Shown piece after piece: positions 22,947 to 33,623 of a stretch of 64,000 nt of DNA. Location of the stretch: assembly GCF_000801105.2 (NCBI RefSeq), contig NC_079519.1, forward strand, positions 556,668 through 620,667, read 5' to 3'. Numbering within the stretch: the first letter of the stretch is position 1; each line of letters begins with the position of its first letter. Made by a program: the position numbers and the translations under genes. Source of the DNA: Raphanus sativus. Lineage: Eukaryota; Streptophyta; Magnoliopsida; Brassicales; Brassicaceae. Under the pieces are notes generated by a model. It searched no databases, was not told the origin of the DNA, and saw only the letters and a program-made list of their open reading frames with translations.

Positions 22947-24307
22947 ATGGGTTATAAGCGAACTTTTGAAGCTGAGGATGTGCAAGAGCTCAGCGTTAAG
23001 CATGCAAGACAGATTAGTTATTGCAATAAGCTGGCCAAACTAGATGAAGGAGTTCCATGTCATGTTTCTTTTGAGAAGCCAAGTCTTGTCATAGGTAATA
23101 ATATCATGCCTCTTGCAGAGGTTTAACATGATATAAACACATGCATCTTGCTTATTTGCTGTGTGTTAATTTAGCAGGAGACCATCTGAGTGATCTCTAT
23201 GGGTTTAAAAGTGAGGATAACGTTGAGAAAGAGTTTGAGACCCATCCACCTTTCTCTTGGATGACATCCTCTTTTGAAGAGGATTCTCAGTCTGGTGGGA
23301 CGACTCAGTCTACCCTTTCTGATGCGTCTCCCGAGTCGGATTTTCTCTGGAGACCAGTTTGCCTTGCAGACGATGTTGAGTGGTGTCAGAGTTCTCCTAA
23401 TAAACAAGTTCCAATCGGGTCGGATTACCAGGCTGACATTCCTGAATGTGTCAAGGACGAAGTCCTTGATGCTATCAATGACAACGAAGAACAAGTGATG
23501 ATGATGGGGAAGTGCGTGATTCCAATGCCTGACTGCGAAACCGAGGTCTGCGAAACTGGTGAAGGAAGAAAGGAGTGCGTTTGCATGGATAAAGGGTCCA
23601 TCAGATGCGTGCAGCAGCATATAATGGAAAACAGAGAAGGCTTGTTCGAGACTATTGGATACGAAAGATGTCTCGAGTTAGGTGTCGGCGAAATGGGGGA
23701 GGAAGTTACTGGTAAGCTAACCGAAGACGAGGAGGATCTATTCCACGAGGTTGTATACTCAAACCCGGTTTCACTAGACCGAGATTTCTGGAAACAGCTG
23801 AAGTCTGCGTTTCCTTCGCGAACCATGAAGGAGATTGTGAGCTATTACTTCAATGTCTTCATCCTGCGAAGACGAGCTGTACAGAATCGGTCTCAAAGCC
23901 TCGACGTTGATAGTGATGATGACGAGTGGCAAGTAGAGTACGACGACAACAACACGAGTTATGGTCCTCAAACTCCTGGAAAGAGCATCTCAAGAGTTGA
24001 AGAAGAAGAGGTGAATGGTGAAGAGGATTCATGCATGTCCTATGACTTCAAGTCCAATACATTCTCCACTCGATGTCCAGTTAGAAAGAGAGAAGAGTCC
24101 AACGTTGGGAACTACTGGCGCCACTGCAATGATCTTGTGGAGGATCATCATCCGTATCCAACCAAGGATGTTAAGGAGAAAGAGATCAAGCGGCAAACAT
24201 TGCTTGAGGTTGTGGTTTATGTAGCCACACTGCAAATAACAAGTTCAGTGAAAACGTTATCCAAGAAGCCGTTAGAATGGTTTCTGCTAACGTACTCAGA
24301 ACATTGA
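22947..24307 (+). CDS. ELM2-SANT domain protein
   Basis: Probable nuclear chromatin or transcription factor-associated protein. Exons 22947-23094 and 23178-24307 join in frame across a GT-AG intron and encode 425 residues starting MGYKRTFEAEDVQEL. An ELM2 motif begins near residue 128 (VPIGSDYQADIPE). A SANT/Myb-like domain spans about residues 232-284 (LTEDEEDLFHEVV, DRDFWKQLKSAFPSRTMKEI, YYFNVFILRRRA). An acidic stretch follows. The last ~35 residues may be off frame: after about 24190 another frame (NNKFSENVIQEAVRMVSANV) looks more protein-like, suggesting a missed intron or a small indel. The best Arabidopsis match I recall is At1g13880, neighbour of DRL1 there too. Upstream of the normal start an open frame also enters through the intron at 23141, which I ignore. 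Confidence 0.85.
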
Positions 24308-24734
24308 ATCCTCTCAACCGCGCGAAAACAAAGTTGTCGATGGTCTAGACTTGGAAGAGGAAGAGCCTTCCATGGTTGCCTTCTTGGCCTCATTTGCAGC
24401 TTTCCTACGAGCTTCTCTTGAGGCTCATTGCCTCACCTGAGACTGAGACAAAGCTTTCTAAAAAGATTCAATCACAAGGGGAATGTTGAAATACTTGTGA
24501 TTGAATCTTTAAAAAATTTACAGGATGCAGAAGCAGAAGAGTGCATCATGAAAGTTGTTTTGTTGTAGAGAGAGGTTTTGTTTTTGTATTATACTTTTCT
24601 ACCACATCAAAGATAATTATTCAAACCAGTTCTAGATTATTCATTAAACAGAGTTTACATGAATGTTATTAGATCTTCTATTAAATGAACACACCATAAG
24701 TTGCACACATGACACACAAAGAAACTGAATAAAC
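24308..24734. other. ELM2 gene 3' end and spacer
   Basis: Possible alternative C-terminal coding of the ELM2 gene up to about 24450 (LEEEEPSMVAFLASFAAF in one frame), then 3' UTR shared with the convergent DUF1262 gene. Confidence 0.45.
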
Positions 24735-25794
24735 TCAAACCCACTTGCTCTTCAACTTATCAACATGTCTAAACTCATATGTCAACACCAAACTCCCATC
24801 CATTCTCTTTAATTCAAAGCTCTCTACAAGAACATAGCATTTATAACTCTTCCACTGTGATGAACCGCCTTCGAATCTCTCTGTTCTCTTGATGCTAGAC
24901 CTTACTTCATCGCCTTTGTTTAACCACCCGAACCTCTCCTCTTCCCACTTAATCCTCTCCACGACCACTGACCCAAGACCTATCTTCTTGTCTTGTCTCT
25001 CATCCCTTAAGACACTAAACCAAACCACTCCATAAGCTCCAGTCTCTCTCAGATTGGTTGCTTCTCCCTCAAGCTTCACCACTTCTGTTTCTACTTCAAC
25101 ATCAACTACAACCTCACTTGCTTCACTAACGTTTTCATATGAGTAAACCTCTTCCCATCTTTGTTTAAGAGTCATGCTGTAATAAGTCGAGTTTTTAATC
25201 TGATTTTTTGCGTCTCCTTCTTTCACGAATATGAAAGGGACATACCATTTCCCTACCACAACACTTGTATTCACATCGTTGGGAAGCTCAGAACGAAGCT
25301 CAGCGTTGATTCCCTTTGCATCATCTCTCAAACCAAAATCTTGAGAGTTTGAGTACTCAACGGTCCAATACTTCCTCTTAAGGAACTCAGGTGGTATCCC
25401 ATTAGGAGCAACAGAAATAGCTGTGTTATAGCGAGATAATGCTCTGCGTTGATGGATCTCGAATTGTTGGTATATGTCATAAGGATCTGCTTCTTGTGCC
25501 TTAGCTTCAGGAATGTAGCTAAAGCAAAAGCAGCAGGGGACTCTATCTTCTTCTTTTGCACTTGTGGAAGCTCCTCTGCAAGAAAAGAATTAGGGTTTCA
25601 GAAATCTTGTTGCGCAAGTTAGGTCTTTCAGCTTCGATATATCAAAAGTAAATGTATTGAAAACCTGAAATTTTAGTTGATAGTTTAAAACCTGAAATCT
25701 TGAAACCTGAAATCTTGTTGCCTGAGTTTGGACCTTCCGGCAACGATTGTGTGAAGTTTCTCTGGCATTCCGAGAGATGCCTTGTAACGTACAT
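24735..25794 (-). CDS. DUF1262 family protein
   Basis: Plant-specific family of unknown function, expanded in Arabidopsis around At1g13470-At1g13540. Exon 1 starts at 25794 with MYVTRHLSECQRN and runs through LPEGPNSG; exon 2 starts near 25573 and runs to the stop at 24735, carrying CCFCFSYIPEAKAQEADPYD, PPEFLKRKYWTVEYS, VVGKWYVPFIFVKEG and WEEVYSYEN. All three candidate donors leave phase 1: a GC donor at 25721, or GT donors further in, created by a repeated tttcaggttt motif. The fitting acceptor is cagag ending at 25574. Total length is about 310 residues. A TATA box (CTATATAAAC) lies about 45 bases before the ATG. It is convergent with the ELM2 gene. Exon 2 is fully open, so the gene may be functional. 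Confidence 0.82.
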
Positions 25795-26125
25795 CTTTAA
25801 GGTGATGAATTAGAAATCAAGAAAATGTGATTTGTTTATATAGAGCACCATGGGTTGAGGGATAAAGACGTAAGCTAACTTTACAAGTTATTTTTTTAGC
25901 GACTTATCAAATATTTTGAGCTAGATGGTCCAATTTTTTTTTTTTGAAACACAGATGGTCAAATGTATGACCTTGACTTGGTCTCACAAACTTATCATAG
26001 AAAAAGTCTATTTTCCCCACAATGCAATACAGTGACACCTTTGCATTATTTTCCAACTATGGGTGGTTGAAACATTTATACGGCTGTGTGTTCTTATTCC
26101 TCTCTCTCTCTCTCTCTTTGCTGCA
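25795..26125. other. DUF1262 promoter and spacer
   Basis: Contains the TATA box for the DUF1262 gene near 25833-25842 on the minus strand and a CT microsatellite (26098-26118) just before the NLR fragment. Nothing else is seen. Confidence 0.5.
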
Positions 26126-26404
26126 ATGGGAGGTTTATTCTCGGTCTCCATGCCATGTGACCAAGTGGTGAACCAAGTCTCTCAATGTCTTGGCACTCCA
26201 TGCAAAGGAAGGTTTGCAGAGAAGAGTTTACAGGACGTCGTGAAAGGCTTTGTCTGGTCCACGTATGGCTTACCAATGTCTTCGGCACCGAGAACAAATC
26301 CAATGATTTACTTAGCACTAACAACGTTGAGCTTCAAAGGTTGTGTCTCTGTGGGTTATGATGCTCTAGATAAAAACACGCCCATCAATATACAAATCCT
26401 CTAG
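26126..26404 (+). pseudogene. N-terminal fragment of an RPS5/RFL1-like coiled-coil NLR
   Basis: The frame begins MGGLFSVSMPCDQVVNQVSQ, the hallmark start of the RPS5-like coiled-coil NLR class, with an N-myristoylation-type MGG. Similarity ends after about 25 residues; the remaining ~65 residues are not recognisable as coiled coil, and no NB-ARC domain follows. It is a fragment or chimera. The upstream CT-rich leader may come from the parent gene. Confidence 0.7.
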
Positions 26405-26570
26405 AAAACCAAACTAAACCATCCGATAGAGAAACTACCAGTGAATCCCAAAGGCACACTCAGGTTCCAATTACAGAGAAATCAGATTCCATATAACTCT
26501 GTTTTTCTCTACTCCAAATTCTCACAAAACTCAAACGTATTATAAAATTATTTGGAGTATCAAGCAAATA
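26368..26570 (+). repeat. Dispersed repeat shared with 39868-40060
   Basis: Both copies share tacaaatcctctaga, gagaaactaycagtgaatcc and ccaaaggcacactcaggttc in the same order and spacing, with few differences. The nature of the repeat is unknown. Confidence 0.8.
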
Positions 26571-26647
26571 GTAATCCGAATTATTATATATATCCGACAA
26601 ATAGTTGGTTATGACTTATGTATATATGATTCACCTAATGCAACTGC

Positions 26648-27317
26648 CTCCAGCGTGGTTATCGATAACTCTAATTTTCCAGCGTTTCTACATGGCTTCC
26701 CCCTCTCTGCCAGTTTGGGCAAACTGAGGAGTCTCTGGCTCGAGAAGGTTCACGTTCCTGAACTACTCAGCAGCACCGTTCCGTTGAGAGACCTACAGAA
26801 GATGCATCTGATCCTTTGTAAGATCAACAGCAGATTTGATCAGACGGCTACTAGGGACATCTTCCCAAGCTTGTCTGATCTCACAATCGATCACTGTGAT
26901 GATCTTCTGATACTACCGTCGACCATTTGTGGGATGAGCTCTCTCAACTCTGTCAGCATAACAAACTGTCCGCGCATTCTTGAACTGGCCAAGAATCTGA
27001 GTATGCTAGAGTCCCTTGAACTTCTAAGGCTATATGTTTGCCCGGAGCTGGAAGCCTTACCGGTAGAAGTCTGTGAGCTTCCGTGCCTAAAGTACCTTGA
27101 CGTTTCATAGTGTGTCAGCATGGATTCTCTTCCTCAATATATTGAAAAGCTAAGGACACTTGAGAAAATTGACATGAGAGAATGCAGTGTATCGAGTCTG
27201 GCATGTTCTGTGGGTGCACTCAAGTCTCTACGCCATGTGATTTGCAATGAGCAGACTTTGTGTATGTAGGAAGAGATCAAAAAAACTTCAGCTTGGATTG
27301 GCTTGACGAGTAGGCTC
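26648..27317 (+). pseudogene. C-terminal LRR fragment of an ADR1-like helper NLR (RPW8-type)
   Basis: Encodes the C-terminal leucine-rich repeats of the ADR1/ADR1-like class, which act as helper NLRs in plant immunity: LPSTICGMSSLNSVSITNCP, LELLRLYVCPELEALP, LEKIDMRECSVSSL and SLRHVICNE. In-frame stops interrupt at 27108-27110 (after KYLDVS) and near 27268, where family members have a tryptophan. No RPW8, NB-ARC or start region is present. It lies 250 bases after a fragment from a different NLR class, so the two did not come from one gene. Confidence 0.85.
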
Positions 27318-27648
27318 TTTTGATCTCTCTCAGACTCCTGTATAAATTATTGCTCATCAGAGCAAGTTAAGTGTACTTTGAAATCTCTCTCTGTATATAT
27401 AAAACAACTTTTAGCTAACAGTCTTAATAGCTTAGCACTACAGAGTAATCATTAAAGTATTCAATTCAATAACATCAAAATGTGAATTTCAAGATAAAAC
27501 TAAATGTAACTGCTAAATTGTATAAGGTCATTATGTCTACACCATGTTCTGGAGTTCGAAGGTGAAAACGCTCTCGGCCCAAACGGTACAAGGTCATTCT
27601 GCTATAGTACTCCGATAAATATTTATTTTAAAACTGGTTAGAGTATTA
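27318..27648. other. Spacer after the NLR fragments
   Basis: AT-rich sequence with no recognisable gene. It contains caagttaagtgtact like the duplicated spacer of copies A and B. Confidence 0.4.
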
Positions 27649-28478
27649 TCCCTTATATATTAAAAGAGAAGCATTGTCAATTAATACGTTTACATTATAT
27701 TAGACACGTGTCAGCTTCACATTGAGTATGCTGATGTGTCGGTTTCACAAACATTTGATAATTAATGCGTTAACATTCAAGTTTTTAATTCCATCCAAAA
27801 TAATTTCTAAAAAAAAATAATCAGCTTATTTTTGTTAAAGTAAATTGAAATTCTTTTCATACACTGAATAATATCATATTTGAAAGAAAAGAAATTAAAA
27901 AATCATTAAGATTCACATCAACTAGAATATTGAAATGAGAATGTTTTTAGAAATTGAAAGTTTCATATGGTGTTGAACTTAGCTATAGTTGAGACTTCTG
28001 TACACGAATACAATAAATATTTATAATTGGTTATGAATTAAAAACTGAGGTAAGAAACACTACACATACAAAGTCGGATCTTTAATTCAACCAAATATTT
28101 TATGGATCTTTAATTTATGTAAATTTAAATATTTAGTTTTATGTTATTCAATTTTTGTGTGTTTTATATTATTTTATTTTGGATTTTTAGGATTTAAGTA
28201 TATTTGAATTTTGTAAAGAAAATACATAATTAAAATGGATATCCGAACTCGAATCCAAACCGAAACCGCAGTGATTCAAACCAAATCTAAACCAAAATTT
28301 GTAAATATCCGAATACAATTTAAATTTCTAACTCTAAAAATCTGAAATCCGAATAGATCAACTGAAAGGATATATGAATGTACATCCCTAGAAAAAGCTA
28401 TACAGCAAATTCTTTAGTATACAAAAAATAATCTAATAAACTATTTCACTCCGCGCTGTAGGGCGGATTATTACCTAG
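27649..28478 (+). mobile_element. Non-autonomous Helitron (830 bp)
   Basis: It starts TCCCTTATATATTAAAAGAG, a typical crucifer Helitron 5' end, and ends with a CCGC...GCGG hairpin followed by CTAG at 28475-28478. Flanking bases are A and T, as expected for Helitron insertion without target duplication. There is no Rep/helicase ORF. A block of ccgaaccg-like degenerate repeats near 28250-28395 may be a nested element. Confidence 0.85.
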
Positions 28479-28481
28479 TAA

Positions 28482-28571
28482 GCTATTGTTTTGGATTCTT
28501 GTAAAGCGCAACAGCTAATCATGTCAGCTATAGTTTTGGATTCCTGTAAAGCACAACAGCGAATCATGTCA
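28482..28571 (+). repeat. 45-bp tandem duplication beside the Helitron end
   Basis: Units 28482-28526 and 28527-28571 share ttttggatt, tgtaaagc and aatcatgtca. They begin three bases after the Helitron 3' end. Confidence 0.85.
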
Positions 28572-29459
28572 AATTGTCTACTAGCGGTTGTTGATAGAGT
28601 TATTGAGGTAGCAACTTGCAATGGTATGTATGCATTTACGTGGATGTATTTGGCTCGTATTACCTAACCTTCCCACAAAATAATTTAAAATGTTTTAAAT
28701 AGAACAAAAATGTTTACTTAATGTATTCAAAATGTGTCCAGTGTCCAAATTGAGTAGTAGTACACCTACTAGCCAAAATGAAATGTTAGTTACCAATTGA
28801 ATGATTGATGAATGAAATGAAGGACACGAGACACTTGTTTTCTTATACCAGAGAAATCACATATTATTCCCCAGCACAAAAATGAACCATGTTTTTTTTT
28901 TTGAATCATTTTTTTCTTTTGACAAAAGCATGAACCATGTTTTTTTTTTGCGATAAGAGTTCAAGAAAAAAAAAAGGTTGAAGAAATTGTACGTTTTAGT
29001 CAAGACACAAGACAATGAGACATTCTTAACGTGTACGAGCCTGTTGCATTATCCCCCAAAAAGGAATACTCAATTGAGTTTAGAGTTTTGTTGCGTCATT
29101 ATATTTTCCGTTGAATGTACAGAATAAATATCAAAAGCGATACCCAGCAATAGTTTCATATTTTTGTTATTTACAATTTGCTTTGTTTTTAAATTTGTTC
29201 GAATTTGATTTACTGAGAATCGAATATCTATATTTTGGATTAAATAAAAATAGATAACAAATCAAATTCATTAATCAGAAAAAAAAAATCTAATTTCACA
29301 TATATTTGGTAGAACTAGACGAAAGAGGAAAGCGTTGAAAGCAAGTTGACATTTATAGTAACCTTTTCCATTAAAGGAAATCACAAATCACTCATCAATA
29401 ATGTATTCTCTTTTATTACATATCCATTAAAGGAAAGCGCGAATCTGCACACACATCAC
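28572..29459. other. AT-rich intergenic stretch
   Basis: Poly-T and poly-A runs and 3' flank of sulfotransferase B. No gene is supported. Confidence 0.5.
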
Positions 29460-30440
29460 TCAATATTTAAAACCGGAGCCTTTGTATTTTTCCTCGATGA
29501 TCGTGTCGATTTTGTTTTCCATCTCTGGAGTCAGATGATTCTTTGAGTCACCCACTTCTCCTTTGCGGAAAAAATTAGAGTGATGCACATTGTTCGAAGT
29601 TTTTCCTGTCTTGTTAATCTCCATGCTGCTCAGACTACGCAGAGAACAAAGTTCCAAGATCTTGTCCACAGATCCGCCCTCTTCTTCTTCCTCTGTGAAC
29701 GGACAACCCAAGAACTCTGCAAGTCTCTTAACCTGAGCAGCGGGCTCTGACTTCATTTCCTCGTACCTCATGAAGAGAACATGCTCGGGATCTTCCAAGC
29801 TACCTCTCCAATAGCTCAATACATTTTCCCAAAGGGGTCCAAAATAGCCAACTCCACTGCATAATGAATCTAACGAAGACTCGAGAAGGCTTTTGTCTGC
29901 TTCTTTTTGTAGATAAGCGCACCTGAAATACCATTGTGATACCAACACGTCCTTCACGTTCCTGCACACGTACACGATCTTGAATGGAGAGTCCTTGAAG
30001 GGTACTTTAAGCGTATGTAACGGCATGTGAGTCGAGAACAGCCTCGGAGATGAGAACTTGGTCAGGTCAGGTGTTGAGCTATTGAGATACACATTGGTCT
30101 CCAAGAAAGGTACTAAACCATGAGGGTTATCGGATTGAAGAGGATGAGGAACATCAGAAGAACTGTTCTTCGATCTCTCAAGGAGAGCGACTGTGAGAGC
30201 TTTGAGCCAAGTGGTGCCGGATTTAGGGAAAGAAGCGATGACTATATCGGTTTCCTGAGGCTTGAAACCTTTCTGGAAATTAAGGACTCCTAGGAGAGTG
30301 TTGGGGTAGTACCAACATCCTTGGTAGTTGTAGAGCTTCCCTAGAAAATCTTTGGTTGAAGGAAGTGCAAAGAATAATGTTTTGGTTTCTTCGCTCAAGT
30401 AGTCTTCTCTCAAGTGGTCGGGGAGCTCCTTCTCGCTCAT
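29460..30440 (-). CDS. Cytosolic sulfotransferase, copy B (intact)
   Basis: Transfers sulfate from PAPS to a small hydroxylated acceptor; plant SOTs act on flavonoids, brassinosteroids, desulfoglucosinolates and others, and the acceptor cannot be read from sequence. Single exon, 326 residues, standard family length. Marks: the phosphosulfate loop PKSGTTW near residue 68, catalytic-type histidine in STHMPLHTL, the 3'-phosphate region YVCRNVKDVLVSQWY, and the C-terminal PAPS region RKGEVGDSKNHLTPEM. The start follows an AT-rich leader shared with copy A. No defect is seen. It resembles the SOT genes of the Arabidopsis At1g13420-13430 group, which would fit the surrounding At1g13xxx-like genes. 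Confidence 0.93.
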   Translation of the reverse strand: MSEKELPDHLREDYLSEETKTLFFALPSTKDFLGKLYNYQGCWYYPNTLLGVLNFQKGFKPQETDIVIASFPKSGTTWLKALTVALLERSKNSSSDVPHPLQSDNPHGLVPFLETNVYLNSSTPDLTKFSSPRLFSTHMPLHTLKVPFKDSPFKIVYVCRNVKDVLVSQWYFRCAYLQKEADKSLLESSLDSLCSGVGYFGPLWENVLSYWRGSLEDPEHVLFMRYEEMKSEPAAQVKRLAEFLGCPFTEEEEEGGSVDKILELCSLRSLSSMEINKTGKTSNNVHHSNFFRKGEVGDSKNHLTPEMENKIDTIIEEKYKGSGFKY

Positions 30441-30718
30441 TCTTTTTGTGAGTTTTTGTGGTTACAAAAAATTTATGATTTTCTCCAAATGCAAATATCA
30501 CAATTTATAGCTGGATGTTTTGGTAGGTGGTCACTGCCTATCTCCAAATGCAAAGATAATTTATAGCTGGATGTCTTGGTATGTGGACCACTGCCTATTT
30601 TAGCACTATATATTTCTCTTGTAAGAACATGCCCACTATTACTGGTATGTGGACCACCGCCTATTTTAGCAGTTCCATCCGTGTAGAAATTCAAATGGAG
30701 TTCTCAATTTAATATTAA

Positions 30719-31575
30719 CTAGATTTTGACCCGCCCTATAAAAGAGCGGGTATATTTTTCATTTTAGTTTTTTTATAATTTTAGTTTTCATATTTCCTAA
30801 TAATCATATTTATTAATCCGTTTGTTTGTCCGTTAATATATTTAGTGAGCAAACTAAATATTTGTGTTAACAAAATATGTTGAAAATTTATTAACCCGTT
30901 TGTTTGTTCATTGACATATTTAGTTACAGACGTTTGGTCTTTAATTCAGTTCCAGTTTTGTTTTTGTTTGGTTCTAGTTCGGTTGTGTTTTTCGGTTTAC
31001 AGTCCAAAAATATAGGATCCACTTGATTTTTTATGAATTTAGGTTAGGTTTGGTTTGGTTATTTATTTATAAATTTTAAATTTGTATATAACTTATTAAT
31101 TTTTAAATTTTGCACATAACTTACATTCAATTTTTTGTTTATTATGCATTTTATTTGTTTTTATAAATCGAAGGTTTATTGATTTTCCAGTGGCAAGCAT
31201 GGTGACGAAATTCTTTTTCAAAAAAAAAAAGCATGGTGACAAAATTAAGATGGTGATGAATAGAGGCAAACGACTTGATATATCAACAAAAGAAAAATAC
31301 AGCTACAGCTACTGCATGTATTGATAGAATAATAGCTATATTATGTAATCATAGAATAATAGACATATTGATGTAATAAGAATAATAGATATATTGATGT
31401 ATCGTGGGATAGATAGGTAGTTTATATGGGGTAGTTAAGCTGGTCTTTTTTTCTTCTCAAATTTACTCTTAATGAGTTTTTAAATTTTAGACAAATCCAT
31501 AATGACATAAAAAGTAATATTCTAGGTAAAAGTGAGGGTAAATCCAAAAAAAGGATCCTAATTTAATTATATTGA
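30719..31575 (-). mobile_element. Non-autonomous Helitron in copy B (857 bp) with empty site in copy A
   Basis: On the minus strand it begins TC (31575-31574) and ends with a CCCGC...GCGGG hairpin, then CTAG (30722-30719). Host bases on either side are A and T. Copy A has the uninterrupted sequence at 13764/13765, so both ends are fixed to the base. No transposase is encoded. Confidence 0.95.
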
Positions 31576-32460
31576 TATTATGTTATCTATTAGTTATGTG
31601 ATTAGATTTTAGCTTTAAGAAACAGATGAACCACAAAAAATGAGACATTTAAGTTTTGAAAAGAAAAAATAGATTGAATGTTGCGGATCTCATGAAATAA
31701 GAATGTATCAAGTGGATTTAATAGTACAAGTGCGGATCTAGCAGATCTAATGTTATATGTGTGAATGGTGAAAGTGATAAAAATAATCGAAAGTATTATA
31801 GACATTTAAATTAAGTTATATAACATTTATATTAATATTTATTTTCATAAATAATAGAAGTTATTAGAAAATAATTTATGAGTGCAATAAATCAACATTT
31901 AATATAAAATAAAATATAAATTACTATGTATAATTATATTGAGAAAGATCTCAATCCCACTTGCTCTTCAGCTTTGAAGAATGTCAGAAGATGATAAGTG
32001 ATTCATGAATAAACCTTTCTGAAAGTTATTTGGCTAGTGTATAATTGACGTGTGACCACTACAAGTCTACAATAGTTTAGCAAAAAAAAAAAAATTAATC
32101 AAAGAACAGAGACCAATTAACATTTATCTTCTTTTCTTTTCTTTAATGAAGCAAGTGTTGTCGCAGTGCAACTATCAAACGCACAAGTTTGTTACCACTA
32201 ATTAGTCAAAGAGTTCTTTTTAGAGAGAGGTTGCCAGTGTTAAGAGGTTATATCTTAGAGAGCATTGACCCATTATTGAAAATTGAAGGTGTGTTCCTTA
32301 CCAAAATATTCTCTTAAGTAGTAGTTGGTACTTCGCTACGTCAAGCTAAGTTAAGTGTACGTTGAAATAGCCTAATAGCCAATGGTTGGTTTAGTCACAG
32401 GTTAAACATTTGGATTATCTTCATCAAAATTATATTTTAACACATGCACAGGCGTTAAGA
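31576..32460. other. Duplicated flank before tRNA-Thr (copy B)
   Basis: Collinear with 13765-14635 of copy A with scattered substitutions and small indels. No gene is supported. Confidence 0.7.
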
Positions 32461-32532
32461 GCCTCCGTAGCATAGTGGTATTGCGTTCGCTTCGTAAGCG
32501 AAAGGCCGCGAGTTCGATCCTCGCCGGGGGCT
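32461..32532 (+). tRNA. tRNA-Thr (CGT), copy B
   Basis: Same 72-nt cloverleaf as the copy A gene, with T loop TTCGATC. Acceptor, D, anticodon (CGT) and T arms all pair. Confidence 0.95.
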
Positions 32533-32895
32533 TGGACAGAGTTTTTTTTATTTTCCACTTTTGGTATACTTCACTACATTCATTTTTGTTTGGTCTTTTC
32601 GTTGAATAAATAAGACATCTCTCTCCATTTCTTTAGCTTATGATTGATCTAGAAAATTCATTTTGCATACTAGATATTAAAATGATATTTTTTACACAAC
32701 CCTTGGTAAGGTCGCTGTTGACAATTCTTTGCTAAAATTTGTTATGTATTTTCTTAACTCGAGGTTCCAATTAGACCAACCTTTACATATTTTATGAAAG
32801 AACAGAGAAAAAAAACCACAACAAACAACTAAGCTTCTTTCTCCACCCAAAATAGAATCAAAGACGAACCCATCTAAGTGGATTTCCTTGTCTCT

Positions 32896-33001
32896 TTACC
32901 CGTGGCTAAAGCCCAGCCTTACATCAGAACCCCATAGAAACACCAGTGATGAGAAACAGAGTGTTAAAACAGGGGAAATGACCAAACTTGAAGCACCATT
33001 G
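32896..33001 (-). pseudogene. X8-domain gene, 3' end remnant (copy B1)
   Basis: Matches the last ~35 codons of the X8 last exon, ending in LGFSHG and a TAA stop. Homology to copy A breaks off at 33001, where foreign sequence with the pectate-lyase pseudogene begins. Confidence 0.8.
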
Positions 33002-33623
33002 CCCAATAATGATGATAAAGCCCATGCATTAAAAAAGCCCATGTTTGGCAAAAATTAAACATGTTAAGTGGTCTCTTTGATTTAAATCATGTGATCTCTT
33101 CAAGTGTATCATTATCTTATAAAGATAATCTCTAAACTTAGCTAGCGTAATTAATAGTTTTTCTCAAATAATGTGCTGCTTCATCATGAACCAAAATCAC
33201 TTTAAAGCAATAAGACAACATAAAACTTTCAAGAACTTATACTCCTAACTAGAACAGAGGAAGAGAACATTATAATACTAGAACAGAGGAAGAGAACATT
33301 ATAATACTTTCCGGTTAACGTGTACTATGGACGCATACTAGCAGTGAACTTTGATCATTATTTTCTGTAGTTTGGTTTGGAGCCGTGACTTATATACACT
33401 ATGAAAACTTATTCTCATGTTAGTAAAAACAAAAATAGCTACCTCACGTTTTAAAAGTGCATAATCTAGCTCACTAAACACAATGTTATGAGGTAAAGGA
33501 AAAAATAACTTAAATTACTCCCACAAAATAAGGAAATGACCAAAAGAGATATTGATCAATGGTTACCTAATCCCTGTTAATTCTTAATCGTCCATTGACC
33601 CTTCTCATTCCCCCTTTCCCTCC
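33002..33623. other. Foreign spacer in copy B before the pectate-lyase remnant
   Basis: Includes a 31-bp tandem duplication around 33248-33308 (ctagaacagaggaagagaac twice). Possibly promoter of the pectate-lyase remnant. No other gene is seen. Confidence 0.5.

Noticed and set aside
23171..23826. Minus-strand open frames of 133-149 codons
   Set aside because: They are antisense to the ELM2-SANT coding exon and have no family resemblance.
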